A stretch of 64,000 nt of DNA, from the NCBI RefSeq assembly GCF_900289045.1, contig NZ_LT985188.1, positions 2,852,001-2,916,000 of the forward strand. The letters run 5' to 3'. The notes under the pieces were generated by a model, which did no database searches, had not been told where the DNA came from, and saw only the letters and a program-made list of their open reading frames with translations. The translations under genes were made by a program, and so were the position numbers. Shown here in pieces: positions 58,918 through 64,000 of this stretch. Numbering within the stretch: position 1 is the first letter of the stretch; every line of letters starts with the position of its first letter. This DNA is from Micropruina glycogenica. GTDB lineage: Bacteria; Actinomycetota; Actinomycetes; Propionibacteriales; Propionibacteriaceae.

Positions 58918-60164
58918 GGCAGAAACCTGGCGTTGGCGGCCAGCAGCAGATCGGTCAGCCGCTCGGCGCGGTCGTGCTGCAATACCAGGGGGTGCGCCCG
59001 CATGGCCCGCAGCACCCGGTCGCGGCCGCCGTGTACCGCGGCGTCGAGGGCCAGCCGCTCATAGCCGGTGACCGCACCGATCAGGCCGGCGATGTCGTCG
59101 GGCAGGGCCGCGACCGGCTCGGCGACGAACGTCGCACCGTCGAAGCGGGCCGGCACCTCGATCACGTGGTCGTCGGGCAGGAACGGCAGCACGCCGTCGT
59201 TGCGCAGGTTGACCACGCGCACGCTGCCATCGCCGCGCATGGCGGCGATCAGCTCGACCGCGGCCTCGGAGTAGAACGCTCCCCCGCGCCGCTCGAGCGC
59301 CTCGGGCTTGGTGTCGACCGAGGGGTCGGCGTACAGGCCGAGCAGTTCGTTCTCGATCGCCTGCACCGCGCTGGCCCTGGACGGCTCGCGCAACTGCTCG
59401 GCCAGCACCTCGTCGTGGGCGTAGTAGTAGCGCAGGTAGTACGACGGCACCATGCCGAATTGGGCCAGCAGGGCCGGGGCCAGTTCGACCTCGTCGGCGA
59501 GGTCGTCCAACCGGTCGCTGAGCAGGCCGGGCAGCACGTCGACGCCGTCGACGGTGACGCTGCGTTCCCAGGTGAGGTGGTTGAGCCCGACGTGGCCGAG
59601 GCTCACCTGCTCGTGGGGCACGCCCAGGGTGGCGGCGAACCGGCGCTGAAACCCGATCGCCACGTTGCACAGCCCGACCGCGCGATGGCCGTCCTGCAGC
59701 AGCGCGCGGGTGACGATGCCGACCGGGTTGGTGAAGTCGATGATCCAGGCGTCGGGGCGGGCGTGCCGCCGCACCACGTCGGCGATCGACAGCATCACCG
59801 GCACCGTGCGCAGCGCCTTGGCGAAGCCGCCGGGACCGGTGGTCTCCTGCCCGATGCAGTGCTCGTCGTGCGGCCAGGTCTCGTCGTCGTTGCGGGTGGC
59901 CTGCCCGCCGACCCGCAGCTGCACGAGCACCGCGTCGGCGTCCGACACGCCTGCGACCAGGTCGTTCGTCGCCACCACCGTCGCCGGGTGCCCGGCCCTG
60001 GCCAGCATGCGCCGGGCCATGCCGGCGACCAGGTCCAGCCGGTGGGCGTCCGGGTCGACCAGGTGCACCTCGTCGAGCGGCAACACGTCGCGCAGCCGGG
60101 CGAACCCGTCGATCAGTTCAGGGGTGTAGGTCGATCCGCCACCCACGATGGCCAGCTTCATCAC
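58908..60164 (-). CDS. Family 4 glycosidase (6-phospho-beta-glucosidase-like)
   Basis: The 418-residue NAD- and metal-dependent hydrolase starts MKLAIVGGGSTYTPELIDGF with the NAD-binding loop. Metal-binding residues fit GLCNVAIGFQRRF (Cys) and LGHVGLNHLTW (His). RNDDETWPHDEHCIGQETTGPGGF is also conserved. It would cleave 6-phospho-sugars or related glycosides by redox-assisted elimination. The kinase and ROK regulator neighbours suggest a cello- or chito-oligosaccharide. Both strands of overlap (ATGA upstream) show operon structure. Confidence 0.9.
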   Translation of the reverse strand: MMKLAIVGGGSTYTPELIDGFARLRDVLPLDEVHLVDPDAHRLDLVAGMARRMLARAGHPATVVATNDLVAGVSDADAVLVQLRVGGQATRNDDETWPHDEHCIGQETTGPGGFAKALRTVPVMLSIADVVRRHARPDAWIIDFTNPVGIVTRALLQDGHRAVGLCNVAIGFQRRFAATLGVPHEQVSLGHVGLNHLTWERSVTVDGVDVLPGLLSDRLDDLADEVELAPALLAQFGMVPSYYLRYYYAHDEVLAEQLREPSRASAVQAIENELLGLYADPSVDTKPEALERRGGAFYSEAAVELIAAMRGDGSVRVVNLRNDGVLPFLPDDHVIEVPARFDGATFVAEPVAALPDDIAGLIGAVTGYERLALDAAVHGGRDRVLRAMRAHPLVLQHDRAERLTDLLLAANARFLPWA

Positions 60165-61291
60165 AGCTCCTCGTCGATCTGTTGCTCCAGCCGCGCCTGC
60201 AGGTCGGTCACCAGCAGCGACCGGGCACCCGCCAGCACCGACGCGGTCAATTCACTGGCCGCCACCCTGGACGGCGCCAGCGACAGTCGCTCGGCGACCA
60301 GGCTCGCCAACTCGGCGCCCCCGGCCAGACCGGCCGGCCCGCCCAGCACGATGCGCGGCGGGGCCAGCAGGGCGAGCACCGGCTGCAGCACCACCGCCAC
60401 CCGATCGGCGAACGCAGCCAGCACCCGGGGGTCGGCGCACAACCGGTCGAGCACGTCGGCCGAGCCGCCCCGGCTGGGGGGCTCACCGGCCAGGGACAGC
60501 ACGCCCGGGGCGCCGGTCAGGTCGGTGAAGTCGGCCACTCCGGGGTACCGCGCGGCCACCGATGCGGGCACCTCGAGGTAGCCCAGCTCGCCGGCGCCGC
60601 CGCCGAAACCGCGATGCAGCACGCCGCCGAGAAACACTCCGGCACCGATGCCGTCGCCCAGCCACAGGTACACGAAGTCGCCGGTGACCGCACCCGCGGC
60701 CCGCACGGCCAGCGCGGCCAGGTTGACGTCGTTCTCGATGGTGACGTCGAGGCCGGTGGCGGTGGCGATCAGCGTCCGCGCCCCCTGCAACGGCCATCCG
60801 GGCAGCGTGTCGGCGTACGACAGTTCGTCCCGCGGCGCGTCCACGGCGGCCTGCACACCGATGGTGACCGCGCTCACCGTGTCGTGCGCCACTCCGGCCG
60901 CCGCACACGCGGCGTGGACGGCCGCGGTCACGTCACCGGCCGGTGACCGGTCGAGGCCGGCGGTCGGCACGTCGACCACCGGATGCCGGCCGTCGGTCGG
61001 ATCGACCAGCACCGCCTGCAGCCGGTCGGCCAGAATGCTCACCGCCACGCCGGTGAGGGTGTCGCGGCGCACCCCGTAGGCCACGGCGTTCGGCCCCCGC
61101 GAACCGGTGATCTCGCCCACAGGGCCGATCAGGCCGACGCGTTCGAGCCGGGCGATCATCTGCCCCGCGGTCGGCTTCGACAGCCCCGACAGCCCGCCCA
61201 ACTGGGTGCGGCTGAGCGGGCCGTGTTCGAGCAGCAGCCGGAAGGCCGTCCGGTCGTTCTGGGCGCGCAGCCAGGTGGGGGTGCCCTTCAT
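60161..61291 (-). CDS. ROK-family transcriptional regulator
   Basis: The 376-residue protein has an N-terminal winged helix (GPLSRTQLGGLSGLSKPTAGQMIARLERVGLI) and a C-terminal sugar-kinase-like domain with VTIENDVNLAALA, LWLGDGIGAGVFLGGVLHRGFGGGAGELGY. The usual CXCGXXGC zinc motif of ROK kinases is absent, so it is a regulator rather than a kinase. It likely controls this operon in response to a sugar or sugar phosphate. Overlaps on both sides are four bases. Confidence 0.92.
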   Translation of the reverse strand: MKGTPTWLRAQNDRTAFRLLLEHGPLSRTQLGGLSGLSKPTAGQMIARLERVGLIGPVGEITGSRGPNAVAYGVRRDTLTGVAVSILADRLQAVLVDPTDGRHPVVDVPTAGLDRSPAGDVTAAVHAACAAAGVAHDTVSAVTIGVQAAVDAPRDELSYADTLPGWPLQGARTLIATATGLDVTIENDVNLAALAVRAAGAVTGDFVYLWLGDGIGAGVFLGGVLHRGFGGGAGELGYLEVPASVAARYPGVADFTDLTGAPGVLSLAGEPPSRGGSADVLDRLCADPRVLAAFADRVAVVLQPVLALLAPPRIVLGGPAGLAGGAELASLVAERLSLAPSRVAASELTASVLAGARSLLVTDLQARLEQQIDEEL

Positions 61292-61684
61292 CGCGGCCGT
61301 CCGGCGTGTTCGGCGCGCACCTCGTCGCGCAGCCGTCCGAGTCGTTCGGGGTCGGCGGCGGCTTCGCGCAGCGAGGCGTCCGTCGAGTAGGCGTAGCTCT
61401 CGCCGATCATCGGCGTGGACGGGTCGGCGCTGAGTTGGTTGAAGAAGAACAGCGGTTCATAGATCGGCCCGTAGGTGCCGAACAGGGTGGTGTCGACGTG
61501 GAAGGGGTTGAAGTCGATGGTGATGGGCGTGGTGCTGCCGGCCCAGACCCGCAGCGGCCGAGCCGCCACGGCTGGAGCCGACGAGCCGCCGGCAGAGGGG
61601 CTGGGGGTGCTGGGTGCCGAACACCCGGCGAAGGTGAGTGCGAGTGACCGCCGCCCCCGCTGCAATGGCCTTGAATGCCTTCAT
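61288..61684 (-). pseudogene. Truncated family-5 solute-binding protein (oligosaccharide type)
   Basis: Starting at ATG 61684, MKAFKAIAAGAAV belongs to a signal peptide, which a frameshift near 61645 joins to SLALTFAGCSAPSTPS (lipobox). The mature part starts TTPITIDFNPFHVDTTLFGTYGPIYEPLFFFNQ, typical of cellobiose/oligosaccharide-type family-5 proteins, but stops after ~60 residues. An unrelated-looking tail, SLREAAADPERLGRLRDEV, finishes the frame. About 450 residues and the transporter permeases are missing. It overlaps the ROK start by ATGA, so it was the operon's first gene. Confidence 0.85.
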
Positions 61685-61737
61685 CGTGCGACTCCCGGTG
61701 AGCTGACGCCGGCCTCGGTGCCAGTGAACTCACACTA

Positions 61738-61779
61738 ACCGTAAAGAAAGTAATCGGAAAGGTTGTTTCTGGTTACGGT
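61738..61779 (-). promoter_or_regulatory. Composite inverted repeat, candidate ROK operator
   Basis: ACCGTAA-AGAAA and TTTCT-GG-TTACGGT form a nested inverted repeat with 16 bases between inner arms. It lies 54-95 bases upstream of the operon's first start codon. The A/T-rich GAAAG-type half-sites are similar to ROK-regulator operators in actinomycetes. Binding by the local ROK protein is inference. Confidence 0.45.
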
Positions 61780-61784
61780 CTGGT

Positions 61785-62585
61785 CTAATTCGCGGGGCTG
61801 GTGGCGTCCGGAGTCACGGTGCGCGAACGGCCGACACTCACCCGTGACCGCCGTCGCTCGTGGAATGACGACCGATTCTGAGAGGTTTCGCCGCACTCAG
61901 CGGGCACAGAGCCCACATCGGTCGTCATTTCACGAAGCCGGACGACCTCGCCCGGCTCTGTCGGTACCGCAACGTGCGGCACCGCGCGAACGGTCAGCCA
62001 CAGACCCAGCGACAGCTCCCACAGGGCGATCGGCAGGGCGGCCAGTCCGCCGAGCAGCGACACCTGGTCGAGCGCGCCCAGGAGTTCGGCGAGAGCCGCG
62101 CCCAGCAGCAGCGGGGCGCCGACCAACCCCACCAGCGGGACGGCTCGCGGCACCAGTCGGGCCTTCAGCAACACCGGTGCGAGCAGCAGGGCATTCACCG
62201 CGGGCAGGGTGCCGGGACCGATCAGAAAGGCCCAGTCGTGCACAGCGACCAAGGCCTGCGCGCCCGGCGTGGCCGGCCCGCCGATGGACGCCACCGCGAG
62301 CATGCTCACCACGCCCAGCACGATCGTTGCGGCCTCCAGCGTGCGCGAGCCGACGAACCCGAGAATCAGCGCGGGTTGATACCGGCGGGTGATCGGGTAC
62401 AGCGCCACCGCGGTGCCCAGGCAGGCCAGCGCCAGCACCACCTCGAGCGCAGCCGCCCAGCGCAGCGCATCGACGCCCGCACCGGTCTGCAGATACGGCC
62501 GCTTCAGCGCCAACGCGGGTATCGAGGTGACGAACGTCACGAGGTAGAGCACGCCGGCGACGCGGGCGAGGGTTCGAGCGGTCAT
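61785..62585 (-). CDS. DUF4386-type membrane protein
   Basis: The 266-residue protein has six hydrophobic helices in its first ~220 residues. It starts TARTLARVAGVLYLVTFVTSIPALALKRPYL, then GFVGSRTLEAATIVLGVVSMLA and DWAFLIGPGTLPAVNALLLAPVL, all typical of DUF4386. The final ~55 residues are hydrophilic. AGGAG precedes the ATG. It is divergent from the TetR gene, with both operators between them. Function unknown. Confidence 0.88.
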   Translation of the reverse strand: MTARTLARVAGVLYLVTFVTSIPALALKRPYLQTGAGVDALRWAAALEVVLALACLGTAVALYPITRRYQPALILGFVGSRTLEAATIVLGVVSMLAVASIGGPATPGAQALVAVHDWAFLIGPGTLPAVNALLLAPVLLKARLVPRAVPLVGLVGAPLLLGAALAELLGALDQVSLLGGLAALPIALWELSLGLWLTVRAVPHVAVPTEPGEVVRLREMTTDVGSVPAECGETSQNRSSFHERRRSRVSVGRSRTVTPDATSPAN

Positions 62586-62596
62586 GACAATCTCCT

Positions 62597-62638
62597 GGTG
62601 TACGGTGTACACCTGACCATAGGTGTACGTTGTACACC
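62597..62638. promoter_or_regulatory. Twin TetR-type operators
   Basis: GGTGTACGGTGTACACC (62597-62613) and GGTGTACGTTGTACACC (62622-62638) are perfect inverted repeats with the same seven-base arms GGTGTAC/GTACACC and a three-base centre. They are 25 bases apart centre to centre and fill the 53-base space between two divergent genes. They are almost certainly bound by the TetR protein beside them. Confidence 0.85.
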
Positions 62639-63322
62639 ATGTCAACCGAGGTGCGCCCACCGCTCCACCGCGAGCGGGTCGTCCGGGCCGCGATCGACCT
62701 GGCCGATGCCGAGGGACTCGCCACCTTGAGCATGCGCAACCTGGCCGCCACGCTGGGCGTGGTGCCCATGGCGCTCTACAAACACGTCGCCGACAAGCAG
62801 GATCTGGTCACCGGCATGATCGACGCGGTGGTGGCCGGCTACCCGACACCAACTGAGGAGGGCTGGCGTGACCGCATGCGCCAACGCGTACTCGGGGCAC
62901 GCGACGCCCTGCTGGCGCACCCGTGGCTGCGGGGGGCGATCGAAACCAGCAACCGGCGCACCCCCGTCGTGCTGGGCCACCTCGACGCCCTGGCGGGTGA
63001 GTTCTTCGCGGCGGGATTCTCAGCCGACCTCACCCACCACGCGATGCACGTGCTCGGGCATCGCGTGTGGGGGTTCAGCCCCGAGGCGTTCGACGACAGC
63101 GGGTCGCCGCCATCGCCGTCCGAGGCCGCCGATCCAACCGCCCTGGCCGACCGGTTTCCGCACATCATGGCCATCACCCGCGACTCCATGGCGCGCACCG
63201 ACGGCGCGGGCTGCGACAGTGACCGCGAGTTCGCGTTCGCGCTCGACCTGCTGCTGGACGCGTTCGAGCGGCTGCACGCCGCCGGCTGGCAGTCGCGCGC
63301 ACCCGAGGGCACCACGTGGTGA
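62639..63322 (+). CDS. TetR-family regulator (TetR_C_1-type)
   Basis: The 227-residue protein has the HTH ATLSMRNLAATLGVVPMALYKHVADKQDL at residues ~30-58 and a C-terminal domain with GHRVWGFSPEAF, as in TetR (class TetR_C_1). ATG 62639 follows the second operator with no Shine-Dalgarno, so the message is probably leaderless. It likely represses itself and the divergent DUF4386 membrane protein. The ligand is unknown. Confidence 0.93.
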   Translation: MSTEVRPPLHRERVVRAAIDLADAEGLATLSMRNLAATLGVVPMALYKHVADKQDLVTGMIDAVVAGYPTPTEEGWRDRMRQRVLGARDALLAHPWLRGAIETSNRRTPVVLGHLDALAGEFFAAGFSADLTHHAMHVLGHRVWGFSPEAFDDSGSPPSPSEAADPTALADRFPHIMAITRDSMARTDGAGCDSDREFAFALDLLLDAFERLHAAGWQSRAPEGTTW

Positions 63323-63417
63323 TCCACATCGGGCACCGACAGCGGCGCACGAAGTGGACGAACCCTGATGTCTAGCGCGGCTAAACTCTTCGGTAGCCGA
63401 TCGATGGAGGCCTGCAC

Positions 63418-63858
63418 ATGTCCAACGGAGTCATCTACGGCGCCCTGATCGGCGCTGTGATCGGGCTGGTGGTGCTGCTGATGACCACCATGGGCAAGTC
63501 GAGTCGCGACACGGCGGTGGTACAGGGCCCCACCGATCAGGTGCTGGCCACGGTGCGCGGTTGGGCGGCGGCCAACGGTTACCACGAGTCGAACGAGGGC
63601 GGCACGCTGGTGTTCAAGCACGGCACGGGCGTTCTCACCGCAGTCACCATGATGACCCTGACCCAGGTGCCGTCCGGGCACCAACTGCAGGCCTGGATCG
63701 TGATGAACGCCCTGGTGGCCAAGCGCGATCTTGCCCTCAGCGACCCCAGCTTCGTGGGCGGCATTCCCCGCAAGTCGCAGCGCGACAAGTTCAATCAACT
63801 GCTCGCCGCGCTGGGCCACCCGCCCGTCGGCGACCACACCCGCCGGCAACTCGCCTAG
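63418..63858 (+). CDS. Membrane-anchored protein of unknown function
   Basis: The 146-residue protein starts with a helix VIYGALIGAVIGLVVLLMTTMG, then a soluble domain of alternating strands and helices (VLATVRGWAAANGY, LVFKHGTGVLTAVTMMTL, HQLQAWIVM). GGAGG lies eight bases before the ATG. No family is recognised with confidence. Confidence 0.75.
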   Translation: MSNGVIYGALIGAVIGLVVLLMTTMGKSSRDTAVVQGPTDQVLATVRGWAAANGYHESNEGGTLVFKHGTGVLTAVTMMTLTQVPSGHQLQAWIVMNALVAKRDLALSDPSFVGGIPRKSQRDKFNQLLAALGHPPVGDHTRRQLA

Positions 63859-63889
63859 TGGAGCACGACGGTTGGGAAAGCGCTGACCT

Positions 63890-63990
63890 GGCCCTTCCGC
63901 TGGTTGAGCGTGTCGAAACCCCTAGCCACAAGGGGTCTCGACTTCGACCGACGGTTCAACGGCGGTCTCGACACGCTCGACCGGCGTACG
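63890..63990. repeat. Family A repeats at the right end of the window
   Basis: GGTTGAGCGTGTCGAAACCC, GGGTCTCGACTTCGACCGA and GGTCTCGACACGCTCGACCGG lie between the last gene and the window end. Confidence 0.65.
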
Positions 63991-64000
63991 CAAGATGGCG

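Overview
The window is 64 kb of high-GC chromosomal DNA from an actinomycete. Supporting signs are a GC-rich third codon position, frequent GTG starts, many ATGA/GTGA overlaps, a WYL regulator, GPP34, an MptB-like GT-C mannosyltransferase, DUF664/DinB proteins, an MprA/MprB-like two-component pair and a SigE-family ECF sigma factor. A propionibacterium-like (Propionibacteriales) host is a reasonable guess, but the family is not proven from sequence alone. I saw no rRNA, tRNA, CRISPR array or prophage.

Layout. 0-5 kb: start of a peptide-type ABC operon (permease cut by the window edge, lipoprotein binding protein), a Cof-type HAD phosphatase, serS. 5-15 kb: Dyp peroxidase, a PAP2-diacylglycerol-kinase fusion, a large prephenate dehydrogenase-like/dehydratase-like fusion, a GT-C mannosyltransferase, an Fpg-type glycosylase overlapping aat, EcsC. 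15-25 kb: WYL regulator, a decayed Rhs relic, an alpha/beta hydrolase, a spermidine-synthase-like membrane protein, a VTC-domain protein, an internally deleted SGNH hydrolase, and an fprA-type reductase split by a complete IS1182-family insertion. 25-35 kb: Asp-box lipoprotein, alanine racemase with a rhodanese, and a branched-chain-type 2-oxoacid dehydrogenase operon (E1alpha-E1beta-E2). 35-45 kb: LysR regulator, AAA ATPase, DUF4349 lipoprotein, tag with a DinB protein, a carotenoid-desaturase-like oxidoreductase, YdeI and HAD proteins. 45-54 kb: secreted 5'-nucleotidase, ECF sigma factor with its partner, GPP34, argF, a holin-like membrane protein with a low-molecular-weight tyrosine phosphatase, and a two-component system. 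54-64 kb: small genes, GNAT, MFS, TPR/YchJ, a sugar cluster (binding-protein relic, ROK regulator, GH4 glycosidase, GlcNAc-kinase-like), and a TetR/DUF4386 divergent pair with clear operators.

The most unusual content lies between and inside genes. At least three families of structured interspersed repeats recur: (A) a TCTCGACAAGCTCGACCAGCGG-like unit, (B) BIME-like ATCCCGGCG/GGGATGACG hairpin pairs, and (C) hairpins with a conserved GGGGACGGTTCC core and exchangeable arms. Family B has entered the E2 linker in frame and family A extends the YdeI C-terminus, so both are translated. A separate 58-bp, fully dyad-symmetric element with six GCTAY/RTAGC half-sites occurs twice, 53 kb apart, with its spacing conserved. 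A 61-bp near-perfect palindrome with further half-copies lies between aat and the EcsC gene. Several genes are decaying (Rhs, SGNH hydrolase, fprA, sugar-binding protein), which suggests active genome remodelling.
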